64,000 bases of DNA from Floccularia luteovirens (Eukaryota; Basidiomycota; Agaricomycetes; Agaricales; Squamanitaceae), in NCBI GenBank assembly GCA_009739215.1, contig VSJF01000012.1:1116001-1180000 (forward strand), written 5' to 3'. Within the stretch, counting starts at the first letter, position 1. Every line of letters begins with the position of its first letter. Positions 1 through 11,400 of the stretch are shown here, piece after piece. The position numbers and the translations under genes are program-made. Under the pieces are notes generated by a model that saw only the letters and a program-made list of their open reading frames with translations, was not told where the DNA came from and ran no database searches.

Positions 1-543
1 TGTCACAGTTTTTATCCCAAGTCTAACCTAATACACATGCAAGAGTGAGGTCCCTGATATCATAAAACAAAATTTGGGTTGCCTAGTGGAAAACTTCTGA
101 GGGTGGAGTCAGAGGGCCGATAGGAGAAGAATCGGAGTATTGTTTTGACAACTCCTACCAAACACAAAATAGGTCGAACGAACACCTACCACATCGGCTT
201 GTTCGCAAGTTAGCATGTAGTGTTCCTATTTCAGTCGAAGACACAGGTTTTCTATTTCCCAAGGATACAGCCCTTCCTTGCTAAAAGAGCAAGAAGGATT
301 ACGGCCAGAGGCTGCATACACGTGTATACTTCATGTTTTCTTCATGTACCCCGACCCAAGTACAAAGGGAACTCAAAGCACTTTCCTTGGACTATCTCCG
401 GTTCTTTGACTTTCGCGATGCACCTCCATCTCCTAAATCCTACCCATAAGCTACGACTTCTTTCAAGATGGCTATTTCAAAGATCAAAGCGGTCGTTTAC
501 GATTGCCGAATCTAGAGAAACCTTCCCTGTTTTACGAGAAGAA

Positions 544-1718
544 ATGAAACACCACAGCCCTGTTCAAGCAAAACGATACACTCCAAGCGCAATAGGCGAG
601 TTGGTCCGTGATCGACGATATTATGAAGAGAGTGACGATGGTGGATTTTGTGTATTTCAAGCAGAAAATACGCTTTTCAAGGTACTTAAATAATAGTTAA
701 CCAATCTATCACGAGTAACTGACGGAACATGTTGAAGGTTCATAAACGCAGCTTAACTCGGGAACCATCTGCCTTCTCCGATATGTTCATCTTTTCCAAC
801 CCATCTATCGACGAACGTAATGAGGACACTCCTGTTCCATTAAGTGATGGAGCGGAACAATTTCGGGACCTACTCTGGGTTCTACACGCTTTGTAGGTGT
901 TTTATCATTAGGGATTATGGTTATAATTACTCAGACCCTTCAGGCCGAATGATTTATGTCCTGGACTAGAGAACTACACTGAGCCCTCACTCGAAAGGCT
1001 CCTCAATATTGCAGAGCTGACGAACAAATACTGTTTTGCGTCATACGAGTCGTGGGCCATGGAACGCCTCTATGTATTAGCTCAGGAACCATTCGGATTC
1101 TTAAGCCATTCTCCTCCGGATCTCTGTGCTCGTGTCCTCAATATTGCCGTATTGTGCGATCACAAGCGGCTTCTTAACATCATAACCCAGAAACTAATTA
1201 CACGCCTGCTATGGCACAACATCCAAGCTGAACCCATAATCGAAATTGCCCGGATGCACGGACTCCGTAAACTCCTGGGTATTGCGTACTACAGGCAACT
1301 CATTGATATGGAAGTGGTCCTTTACTATGGTAGAGCTGTTACGCAACCGGTTTTCTCGCCCTCGGTAGACATTGAGAAGCGCACGCGTTTCCTTTCTGCA
1401 CATCAATCGCTGGTCAAGACTTGGGACGAGCTTCGTAACAACCCCCCTGCCTTTCAACACGAAAGTTGCAATATGAAAAACGACTGCGCGATGATTTGGC
1501 AAAACATGTGGCTGGACACACAAGGGCTTACGGATCTGACTTTGAAGCATGGCTCTGCTGATGTCCTCGGAAAGCTTAGAGCAATGATGAATCACGTTCG
1601 AAAGGCAATGGTAGAAACGCCATTACTTAGTGTGCAGTGCATGTTGAGTGCCTTTGAAGCCATATCAGCAACTAGAGACGAATTCATCGACGGAATGGCA
1701 GGCCATTTCCAATCATAG
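544..1718 (+). CDS. BTB/POZ domain protein
   Basis: Proposed exons 544-681, 738-892 and 935-1718 give about 358 residues. The opening reads VRDRRYYEESDDGGFCVFQ, then an intron, then HKRSLTREPSAFSDMF, and further on FRDLLWVLHAL. This is the characteristic start of the large basidiomycete BTB/POZ family, in which a short displayed beta-strand pair is followed by the dimerising BTB fold. The second intron is only 42 nt; its donor GTAGGT splits a Leu codon and restores the ALP motif. The rest (NIAELTNKYCFASYESWAM onward) is the family's helical C-terminal half. Members are expanded in mushrooms, and their partners are mostly unknown; adaptor roles for cullin-3 ligases are inferred from BTB proteins in general. 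The start is uncertain: the frame stays open upstream and another ATG lies near 418. Confidence 0.8.
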
Positions 1719-1907
1719 CGATTATGCTGCGCTACGGCTCAGACTTTGAATTGTACTAGATGATGTTGATAGCGGTCTCTGCGCAGTACTTGGAGGCCAA
1801 TCGAGCCCGTTTGGTGATGTGTGGGCGTGACATCATCGGGGCTGTCCTGTTTGTCTCCTTTAAATAGACTACCTAATAATAGCTGAGATGCCACGGTTTT
1901 GGATACC

Positions 1908-1915
1908 TATATAAA
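1908..1915 (+). promoter_or_regulatory. TATA box of the Cys-rich gene
   Basis: A TATATAAA motif lies about 60 bp before the ATG at 1974 and is followed by a pyrimidine-rich CCCTCACCCCTCTCTCTTCC stretch, a common arrangement at fungal core promoters. Position and sequence only. Confidence 0.5.
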
Positions 1916-1973
1916 TGGGGAGTCGTTCAACTTAATCCCTCACCCCTCTCTCTTCCACACTGTATCAGCTCAA

Positions 1974-2494
1974 ATGGATGCCCCTAAACCTACCATGAAC
2001 GTCCAACCAGACGCTGCCATTGAAATGAGTAAGGTCAATTTTATTGGTTGTATAGCACAATGTTGACCACCATACAAGATGTCACAAACCCTGCTGCACC
2101 AACAAAACACACACACTGCGAACACCAATCAAAGGCTTCTCGCATCCGTGGTGGTGGTGCCGGCAAAGTATGTCGCTTCTCTGTTCTAGTATAGCGAACC
2201 GTATTTACCTACTCTTGACAGGATTGCCTTATGAGCATGCTTGCTTGTTTCATTTGTTTCGGTTAGTACCCCTGCTTTTTGCTGCAAAAATCATAATGCT
2301 TACTTCTTCTCGCAGAATGTTGCGAGGTTTGAACTCATTTTGCTTGTTCCGAAAATAGAAAATTGATGTATCAATCGTATCCAGGGTTGTTGCGATTGTT
2401 TCGCTGATATCATCTGTGAGTTAAAATCTCAACAGTTCTTATCCTACTCTACTGATTTACGTCATCAGGTTGCCCCTGTGAGATGTGTTGTTGA
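1974..2494 (+). CDS. Small cysteine-rich protein with RGGGA-K-DC motif
   Basis: Six exons (1974-2028, 2079-2167, 2222-2261, 2316-2326, 2385-2415, 2469-2494) splice to 83 residues. All junctions keep frame, and the fourth exon is only 11 nt. The N-terminal half is polar and ends in SRIRGGGAGK; the C-terminal half is packed with Cys (DCLMSMLACFICFECC, then GCCDC and the terminus CCPCEMCC). Proteins with this plan, a disordered head, an RGGGA hinge and a Cys-rich hydrophobic tail, recur in mushroom genomes. The tail resembles CYSTM-type Cys-rich membrane modules, so a palmitoylated or tail-anchored membrane location is an inference. The reaction or partner is unknown. A TATA box and pyrimidine tract sit directly upstream. 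The gene is easily missed because no exon gives a long ORF. Confidence 0.72.
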
Positions 2495-2847
2495 TACATA
2501 GAACTACAACTATTTTCATCCAGATTTATAATGACAACTTTGACCCTCTCTTAGTTCTGTAACTATTACATACTGAGAAAAGATCCATGTACATCAAAAG
2601 CTACCAATTCAGGTACTATACATATGTCCTTTCACCTGAGGGAAAGTGTCAAAATAAGTTGTGCACGGAGGTTATCGAACACAAAAACTGCCTCACGTAT
2701 CCTTGCAGACATACTTATGGAGCTGTTGCCGGTTCCGGAAAAGAGCTTTGGGGAACATGCCTTCATCTTAGGAGCATGTTGGATGGCTACACAAAACACT
2801 TGATTTCCCGCAATCAACAACTCATAATACAACCAATTTAGTTATTG
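2495..2847. other. Gap between Cys-rich gene and sulfite oxidase
   Basis: Presumed 3' regions of two convergent genes. Short ORFs occur on both strands around 2590-2840 but neither shows a family signature, so nothing is called. Confidence 0.5.
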
Positions 2848-5125
2848 TTAATTAAGAGGCTCCCTGGGGAATTTCCTCATTCTTTCCAAGTATTCATCAG
2901 AACCCTCGAGTGAAAATGTGAGGGGTCGAGTAATGGGCTCGAATTGCATGCCTTTCTCCTCAATTTCTATTAGACGAGCGGCGGTCGCGGGCTTCGACTT
3001 GTTTACACTGTACAGCTTGATCCTAGAAGTATCAAATTTCATTACATTTTTTTTGGAAGATGATAACTGAATCAAACAAACCTATGCACCGATGATGTGA
3101 CATGAAGGTCCCAGCTAAGGGGATAATAAATTAGAACAACCTGTACTCATAAGGATATAGTGTTATAGGGCTTACTTCCAAGCTGAGCGGACGTAGGTTG
3201 GCTCTGTATTGTTAGACGAGTCCCACGTTCTGACGCAGAACTCCAGCCACCCTTCTGCATCTACTGGAACATCAATTGACCACAATCTCCAAGCGTGATA
3301 GTGCTATATTAAGGACAAATATATGAGCGACGCGACATGTCATTTGCCAGGTTGTTAAAAATACCTTCTCTGTCATGTCTTCCTGGGCAACAGCATACCA
3401 GACACTCCCGCTGATTCGAACATGGGCAGGCAAAATAACATGAAGAGTATCAAGACCTACCCATCTGGGGATACTTCAACTCTTTCAACCCAGTTTCCCC
3501 CCCCACTATACGCCCAGCCCTTAAGTGTTACTTTTCCACTGTGAATAACGACTTCCTTGTCTTGTGGGAAAATTATTGCACTCCTTTAAAAAAAAAAGTC
3601 AATATCTAGGTCAGGATATCATTTGACGGAATGAAACCCACGAGACAGGCATTTGTTGGATAGAGAAACCATTGGAGAATTTCGTATTTTGTTTGCCGAT
3701 CTAGATACGATTGAATGAGAAGTCAGTGGACACAGTGAAACGTTCTATTAGCAATGAACAGAGACCTGGGAAGTGTAATACAGGTACTCCTGTTGCTGAA
3801 CCGGACCCATACTAGGTTCAGCAAGGGCGTTTATCTTGTACAACCATTTACAGCTGCGGGCACCAATATAGCCCGTCACAATAACACGCAACGGTGCACC
3901 ATGGGACTTTGGTAAAGGTTCGCCATTCATCTCCCAGGCAAGTAGAACTTCTTCGTTCTGCCTGACTTTCCGCCATGGCACAGAAACTGCATAATTGAAA
4001 ACATTGTTTTTTCTATGAGAACAATGAACCTCTTTTCAATAAAATTTGGAAATGAGGCAAAACTTACTTGAAGTAGGTGTCACTTCCAATAAACTCCAAG
4101 TGTTGACATAAAGGATGGACTCCTCCGCATGCACGTTTCAATACTTTCTTGAGTGGAACCCCGCGGTAGACAGCAGTTCCTCTATATCCAATTGATATAT
4201 TACAAAGATGTTCATGTAAGTCTACTCACATAGCGCCTTCACCTAGGGGAGCACGTCAGCGGATATCATGGAAATACATTGAAACCAAGTTAACATACCC
4301 CACGGCGCATTTATCATCTCGTCACCTTCTCCTGGGTAGCTCATTATTTGTTCTATGCGCCTTGTTCCGCTGCATTGCAGCGTTACAGTGACTTCTTCCT
4401 GACTGAAACCAGAGTTTAATATTATAATAATTGGTCAGGCTAGGAGTCCAACTTACGGGAACTTTTCCGGGTCTTTCAAATCTTTTAAGGACAAAGTCAC
4501 AGGTTTGTTGACCAGACCCCCGATTTCAAGCTTGAAATCATTTTCATCAATGTCTGGTATTCCTCCATGATTCCGAATGCTGGAATGAAGATTTTATAAG
4601 TAAAAATATGTGATAAAATGAACGCATGAAGTTACAAGTGATGCTGGTTCGCAGTCAACTTCCCCTTGAGTAGGTGCTCTCTCTTCGTTTCTCCGTTATA
4701 AGGGAAATCCAACAGATGAATCATATCTCTCTTTTCGCGCTCAATCACATTCCAGCTTTGATCAACTATGTAGCCTATGCCAAGTTGTTCGTGATATTGC
4801 TTCCATCGCGTCCCAATCAGAACGGGATTGGTTTGAGGCAGTGGAACAAGCTGAAACTCTTTTGGATGTGGTCAGAGGAGCTCTTGGCGAGAAGGCAGCA
4901 TATGCTAATATACCTGGAGGTTCGGGGAATACTTTGGAGTTTAATATTTTAGAAGCGAGCGCTTTCTTTCCAGGATAGGATTCCCATTCAATATACCTGC
5001 ATCATTTACGAGGTACTTATCTCATCAACTGACAAAATCACATACCCTCTCCACCCCGGCCTTTCTTCAGCAAAAATCTTTGCAAGCTCCTCAGGAGTTT
5101 CTTGAGGATTGTCTGGATTGGCCAT
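2848..5125 (-). CDS. Sulfite oxidase (molybdopterin-dependent)
   Basis: Fourteen exons (5125-5046, 4996-4914, 4858-4636, 4579-4457, 4402-4299, 4242-4230, 4181-4068, 4012-3766, 3700-3642, 3583-3461, 3410-3365, 3303-3176, 3114-3082, 3022-2848) give 516 residues with every junction in frame. The enzyme oxidises sulfite to sulfate. Visible marks: [15 protein letters not shown] at the N-terminus, [10 protein letters not shown], the TLQCSGTRR motif whose Cys ligates molybdenum, then [11 protein letters not shown] and the dimerisation domain ([36 protein letters not shown]). There is no cytochrome b5 domain and no FAD domain, so it is the short plant/fungal type rather than animal sulfite oxidase or nitrate reductase. 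Exon 6 is only 13 nt. A peroxisomal or mitochondrial location cannot be decided from the termini. Confidence 0.9.
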
Positions 5126-5446
5126 TGTTATGTGAATCCAAGTTCCGCATCGATATTCTTATAGGTGTGCACAAAAATAGAAAGATGACGATATGTCTTC
5201 TTAAGATGAGAAGATGACCAGGTGACCGCGAAGCGGCGAAGAATGGCGATTTTGGAGGCAAGTGAATAGAGATAAGTTAAAATAGGGCACATGAGGCTGA
5301 AATCATGCGTTGGTAAATACTCACGAAGGTCTTCTACTTGGGAAGTGCCTTACTTTCGGAAAAAAATCAAGGCCGTATTAACAAAACTCCCAAAACGCCC
5401 CATTAACAAGCTTGCCACAACTTCCAATAAAGCGTTGATATGATAG

Positions 5447-6024
5447 TTAAACTGGTGGCTTCACTATTCCTGAACTAATCTTATAGTACACGATAGAAGC
5501 GTCCTCGGAAGTAATTGCTAGATATATATCTGCAGGATTGGAGAGTTCCTTAAAAGCTGTCTGAAGCCTGACAGAGAGAGATGAAGTGAACGGAGCTAGC
5601 ATTCGTAGGATTACTCACCAAGAGAAGGATAATGTTTGAGCAAGAGAACACGGAACGACGTGGAAGAGCAGTTCCTAGTAATAGAAGTCCCTTCCATGGT
5701 TGAGTCAATGGAAGCATCGGTCAAACTTACCGTATCTCGCCGCTTTCCCTTAATCGCACCCTGTTGGCATCCTTCAAGGTCAATTATCTGGACTTCTGTC
5801 CACTGCTGCGCTATGATTTGACTCAAATTTGTGAGTTTGTCAATACAATTGTATGGAACTGACCATAAACTATATCATTGTAAGCTTGAAATAAACTCCC
5901 AGCTGTAGATGGATATTTCTGGACCAAAGCTGATAGAACGGGATGCTGAGCGGTGTTAAAAGATGTTCACAAGGGGCTTAAACAGGTAAAAGGGAAACAT
6001 ACATACAGATAGATGTACTTCCAT
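5447..6024 (-). CDS. SEN15: tRNA-splicing endonuclease subunit Sen15
   Basis: Exons 6024-6007, 5945-5864, 5810-5731, 5674-5619 and 5567-5447 give 118 residues. Sen15 is a structural subunit of the heterotetrameric Sen2-Sen34-Sen15-Sen54 enzyme that cuts introns from pre-tRNA in the nucleus or at mitochondria, depending on species. The family hallmarks are KYPSTAGSLFQAYNDI near the N-terminus, AQQWTEVQIIDL in the middle, YLAITSEDASIVYYKIS, and the very typical end SGIVKPPV. No catalytic triad is expected in this subunit. The six-residue first exon is the least secure part. The gene lies about 320 bp upstream of sulfite oxidase on the same strand and is divergent from the hydrolase gene, with about 106 bp between the two start codons. 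Confidence 0.86.
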
Positions 6025-6130
6025 AGGTGGTAGTTGGATTGAGAGTTTCGTGCCCGGAAGAAGCCGTGATATGTTTAAGTATTTCAGCCTTCAATCTCTC
6101 AACTGAGACGAAGTGACTCTTCACAAATTC

Positions 6131-7411
6131 ATGGAAATGAGTGAAACGTTGGATCCTCACATCACCATGTGTTACAAACACCATGAAGACTCGTCGATTT
6201 TGCTTGACTTTTACCCTCCTCCATTAAAGCGCGGCGAACTTTCAAACGATTCCCCATTAGTGATTCCCTCAATTGTATACTTTCATGGGGGAGGTCTTAC
6301 GGTTGGCAACCGGCAAAGTTGGTTTCCAACCTGGTTGCAAAGTTAGACAATCTTACGATAGTTTTCTAACTAAACGTGATTTTGACATTCCTTTGTCGCA
6401 AGAGCGCGCTTCTGAACGTGGCTACGCCTTCATATCTGCTGATTACCGTCTAATCCCACCCGCAACTGGACATGAAATCGTGGAAGATATTCTAGACCTC
6501 TTCGCTTTTCTAGAAGCGGTTGAAGTGCATCTTGAAACATCTACAGGTTTTGGTGGCAATTACGAAGTCAGGAACTTGAAAATTGATACAAACGCGATTG
6601 CCGTTGCTGGTACTAGTTCTGGAGGACTTTGTGCGTACTTGGCTGCAATACATTGCAAGTCGCCTAAACCGAGGGCGATTCTATCCCTGTATGGCATGGG
6701 AGGCCATTTTTTAGTATGTTACTAAGAGGTTTTGTTGGCTAATATGACCGGGGGGCTGACCTGACCTTTCAGACTCCTCATTACTTCACCCCAAAAGGTC
6801 AAGTGTTCTTTCGGGGTAGAGAACTTTTGGAACCCATCGATTTTGCCGAGTACTACTTTCCATTCCCCGCAGGGCTCAATCAACTCAGTGACTCACCTCT
6901 TTCGTACCATTCAGCTGATTATCATATACCCGGTTATCCTGCGAATCAGCGCATGCTGTTAGCCAGGCTTTATCTCCAACTTGGGACGTTCATTGACTAT
7001 TATACCGGACAACACGAACCTAGTCTGAGTGGTGTTTTAAGAGAAGTTGCCACAAAATACGAAACAGTCCAGAGCCTGGACTTGTCGAGTACTTGGAAGT
7101 TGCCATACCTAGCTGAAATGAAAAGACATATCCCAGAAAGTCACATCGCTCTATTTCCACAGTTTTGTGTCAGCTCTTCATGGCCACCGACCTTGTTGCT
7201 TCATGGCTCAGCTGACAGCGCGGTGTTACTGCAAGAGTCTCAAAACATGTATAATCTACTCATAGATGCCGGTGTTCCTGTTGAACTTATCACTCTTGAA
7301 GGCAAGGAGCATTCTTTCGACTATGCCAATAATGCGCAAGTTCTTTTTGAAGAAGAATTTGATAAAGTAATAAATTTTATTAATGAATGCTTTCTCCACG
7401 AGCGTGTGTAA
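6131..7411 (+). CDS. Alpha/beta hydrolase (HSL/esterase-like)
   Basis: Exons 6131-6341, 6403-6713 and 6773-7411 give 386 residues. An oxyanion-hole motif HGGG (YFHGGGLTVG) and the nucleophile elbow GTSSGG mark the alpha/beta-hydrolase-3 / hormone-sensitive-lipase-like fold. The acid Asp is likely in LLHGSADSAV and the His in GKEHSFDY near the C-terminus, so the Ser-Asp-His triad appears complete. No signal peptide or membrane segment is evident, suggesting a cytosolic esterase or deacylase; the substrate cannot be told. ATG at 6131 is used because the in-frame ORF upstream lacks ATG; a second ATG six bases on is equally possible. The promoter is shared with SEN15. Confidence 0.85.
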
Positions 7412-8487
7412 TTAGTAGGAAGTTCCATTTTCATAGCATTTGTTTCAGCCTCGATATCAAATGTGGTTAATTTTCATCTTCGGTTCAAGCGTAGTTCTAA
7501 GTCATATCATACAGCTTCTGTGTATCATCTGTGGGGTGGGGCAAAACATGGAAGTGGTTAGGTTGTTTCATTTTACATGAACTAAGATGCATATGTGTTT
7601 GATACTCCTTATCAGATTATTAATCGCTCTATCACCCAAGACTCCATTCTGCCAGCTTTTAGTGCAGCTGGATTTCTTTCTGTGGGTTTTGGCTTCTTAA
7701 GGCTATACAGTTAATTAAACAAAACTACACTCATGACCTCGGTCATGCTTCCCGTACTATTGATATGGCTGTAATATTCCCAGGAAGATTTATGTAAAAT
7801 TTGCATGACATGAACACTTTGATATCTTCAGAGTAGCTGGTAGGTGGTGTTAGGACATTCTTCCTGGTAGCAGTGGGAGTGTTGACCCTATGTCTATTAC
7901 AAACTGTGAACGACTACATACACAACAGCTACTTAACTTGAAACTGGAGTGGATTATTTTTAGTAATCCTATTTTGAACTATTTGTTGATCGGGCCGACA
8001 TATTGGTTGGTGGTGTTTTCCATGGTGCCATGGACGTAAACAAAGGCAGGTACTGTAGAAAATGTGGATGACAGCGTTTGTATAGCGTCTCGAAATAAGA
8101 TGTGCGACTATGTAGGCCAAGACGCACGTTGTTGCACAAGGGGAATATTTTACTGCGTGATTTCTCACAGAGATCACTGTAAAGGGTCCGAGGTTGTCGC
8201 TATAGAGGTGCATGGTGCAATCTGCCTATTGAGGAATCGTTTGTAAGCAGCATCAGATGAGAGACTTTGCACAAAGATTTTTTCCCACTAAAGGTTCTGA
8301 TTGAATTCGACGCCACCTTGAGAGAGTGAAAAGAGTATTTGTTGAATAGTTTATATTTGTTTGCATTGAATGGCATTGTGATTGCGTTGTTTGGTTTGTT
8401 TGGTTCTGTACCTTCCGTGATTTGCCCCGCTTCTTGGTTTTGTGCAATTCGAATTCGATTACTTTTCTCTTACTCCCATCATCTCCC
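7412..8487. other. Gene-free stretch
   Basis: About 1.1 kb with only short overlapping ORFs. It holds the hydrolase 3' end and presumably the promoter and 5' UTR of the FYR-domain gene; TTTGT-rich tracts occur at 8340-8410. A small palindrome (CATGACC, two bases, GGTCATG) sits near 7735. No protein or RNA gene is recognised. Confidence 0.5.
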
Positions 8488-11400
8488 ATGAGCAGGCGTC
8501 GCTCATCCTCTTCTGTCATGGGTCCCCCTCCAGACAGAGACGTCGTAATGGGTCCTCCTCCTGTTCCTGCCCCTTTATCCAATGTTCAGTCCGCTCCCCC
8601 ACCACCTCCACCTCCTCAGCGTAAGTCAAAAGACTCTCAGGACATTGCTGAGAAATACAGAAAACTCAAACGCCGCTTCTTCGAGCTTGAGGAGGTTAGT
8701 GTAAATATCCTTCTCTTTCTCCATCTCAATGAGAGAAAGAACCTGACACCAGTTATTGACGCTTGTAGAAACATAAGGAAACGAACTCTGAACTTCAGCG
8801 ATCTTCTGAACGCAATGTCAAAATGCGTGAAGAGAGAAGGTTCGTTCTAATGCTGTTTACACTTTTCGCTTTTGATGTACATTGCCTTTATAGCTATCTA
8901 CTTGATCGCATCATCGAACTCGAATCCATCGCTAAGCCCAGTGACACTGGAAGTGCCTCACCTTCTCAGAGTGCAACTTTGCCACAGGCAAGTTCCAGTG
9001 CATTCCCTCGTACCCTATTGAACGCACGCGCTCGTACGTCGTTTATCGCAAACCTCCGCCAAGCAATTGCAGAGGATGATGCAGATGACGACGTTGACCC
9101 CGTCCTGAGCTCTCGACACACTGGGCCTCAAGCAAAAAGGCGGGAGGAAGAGGAGCGCCGAGACCGACTAGAAGAAGAGGCCCGTGAATACAGGAAAAGT
9201 ACACGCAAGTCTCGTTCCTCTCATGGTGGTAATAGTCATAAATCGAAAGACACCAGTGGGAGTACCTCGAATCAACCTCTGATGACTTTTTCTCCCGCAG
9301 TCCATCATTCTGGGTCAACAAGTGGATCTCCACCACAGGATTCCACAACCCCTCCAACTTTGGTATCAAGTACTGGCACTAGGCTACGCCTGAAGCCACC
9401 TGCACCTCCTTCAGGTGCAACACCTCAATCCGATCGTATGTCTCCTCCCATAGTCCACAATGCCGTTGCTTCGTCATCTTCGTCGTCCTCTTCACGAGCT
9501 CACTCCCACGAACAGTCCCCTCTCCCAAGCGCTCATTCTCACTCTCTGCTATACACTCATCCCCCGCCACTACCCCCGCCTCATTATCAACCACGCAGCC
9601 ATCAATCACCGCCGCATCGATCAAAGCATTACCCTCATCAAGATGAGGGCCAGTACGGTCGTGGTGGGGAGATGGAAGTGGAAGAACATCAAGGATCAGC
9701 TCAAGGATTCTCGCCTCAACCTGCCGATTCACGTTCCTTGACCCGTGACACACCCGATATCCATGACCGAAATCTGGAAGAGCGTGGTAGCGACTTGGTT
9801 AATTCTCCACTTACCCCACAATCGGATGCAAACAGCACAAGCCATCAACGCAAGTGAGATTTCAAATGTCACGATTTCTGACCAACAAGATGAGGAAGGA
9901 ATAAAACAAGTACCTAAATCTAATCGACGGGGGGGCAGGTCCCGGAGAACAAGCAGGACGAACGCCGATGCTGTTTCAACACATAATGATCGCACACGAG
10001 ATTCTGTGGTTGAACCCCCAGTGTCGCCACCCATATCTACAACCTCACCTCCACGCAGAGTTACTACCCTCTCTGGGGGTAGAACAACTCGGAGCGAGAG
10101 TGCAGCTCTTGCGGCTGCTGCTGCGGCTGCAGTAGCAGCAGAGATTGAAGCAGGGACAGAAGCTGATACTACAGATGGTCCTATTCCAAATAGTCCTAAA
10201 AACATGTCTCCACAATTACCACACTCACCTTCTGGTGAATCAACTCCCCTCCCAGTAACAATGGAATCACCACCTCGTTCGCCTCCCGAACAAGCATCCT
10301 CCTTACCCTTAGTGAGATCTCCGTCACCCCCAAATACTTCAATTGGTGATGGATTCGAAGATGTTAAAATGGCTGATATTCAGGGGACTGAAGAGAAGCC
10401 GAATTGTCTTCCTTACAAGGAAGAAACCCTGTCTCCCTTACCTCCAGCCGCATCTCCTGCTGATGCTGATGCTGTTTCACCTGATTATATTCCATCCCCC
10501 ATTCACAGCCTGTCACCCCCATATGAATCTTCTATTAATGAATCCACACACGAAAATGGACAGCCTTCCATTTTGCCGCTACCGCGCAGAACTTCTCCAG
10601 TACTATCCAGCATCCCAGCACCCCAAAATCCCTCAGAGTCAGCGGATTCAGCTGCAACACGACATGAATCTTCTGCTGAATATTTTCCCTCTGTCTCTCC
10701 TGTAGTTGACGAAGACATCTCAATGGAAGGACCTCAACAATCGGAGCAACCTCAAAGCCCACTTACTTCTTCTCTGGGTGTAGCAGCAACCTCGACCGAA
10801 ATTTCAGGAACCTCTTCTACACCTGATGTCGAAGGATCCAATCTTACGGAAGGGGCTAATCATACGACAGACTCTAAACATCAAGCTTCCCCCTCTATGG
10901 ATAACATCGTAAAGGTTGCGGAAGCTGCAGTTGCTGCGCAGAATCACTGCCGAGCGTGCGCTAGAAACTAATACTAACCGGATTCAATCACATCCGTCTA
11001 TCGATCCCAACCTTGATCCTTCTTTAATTGCGGAGTCGGTCAATCAAAGTCAAAAAAATCCCGCCACACAGGATAACCGCTCTAGCTCGAATGGTAGTAG
11101 CAATTCTTCCACAAATGGTACTTGTACGAATGGTATTCAATCCCATGCCAACCAAAATAGTGCCACTGCAACACCAAGTCCTACAATAAGCAATAACCCA
11201 TACCTCAGTATGATGCCAAAGTTACATACAGCTACTTCTCCGACACCCTCTGGCCACCCGATGGCTTCCCTAGCGGCGATCAATCCATATTCAATGTACT
11301 ACCCTACCCCTGGAACGCCACTGAGTCCAAGCACACCTAGTTATCCACACCCTTATGCCAACCCTTATTATTATCTTGCAGCTCCCGTCGCAGGTCCTAG

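Noticed and set aside
220..543. Open frame upstream of the BTB gene as extra coding sequence
   Set aside because: It opens with GTG, lacks the BTB signature, and the family normally begins close to VRDRRYY; an ATG near 418 is kept only as an alternative.
1209..1595. 128-codon minus-strand ORF inside the BTB gene
   Set aside because: Antisense shadow of well-supported coding sequence.
3748..5125. Nitrate reductase instead of sulfite oxidase
   Set aside because: No heme or FAD domain follows and the C-terminus ends soon after the dimerisation domain.
9379..10205. Minus-strand ORFs of 124 and 158 codons under the FYR gene
   Set aside because: Shadows of Ser/Pro-rich low-complexity coding sequence.
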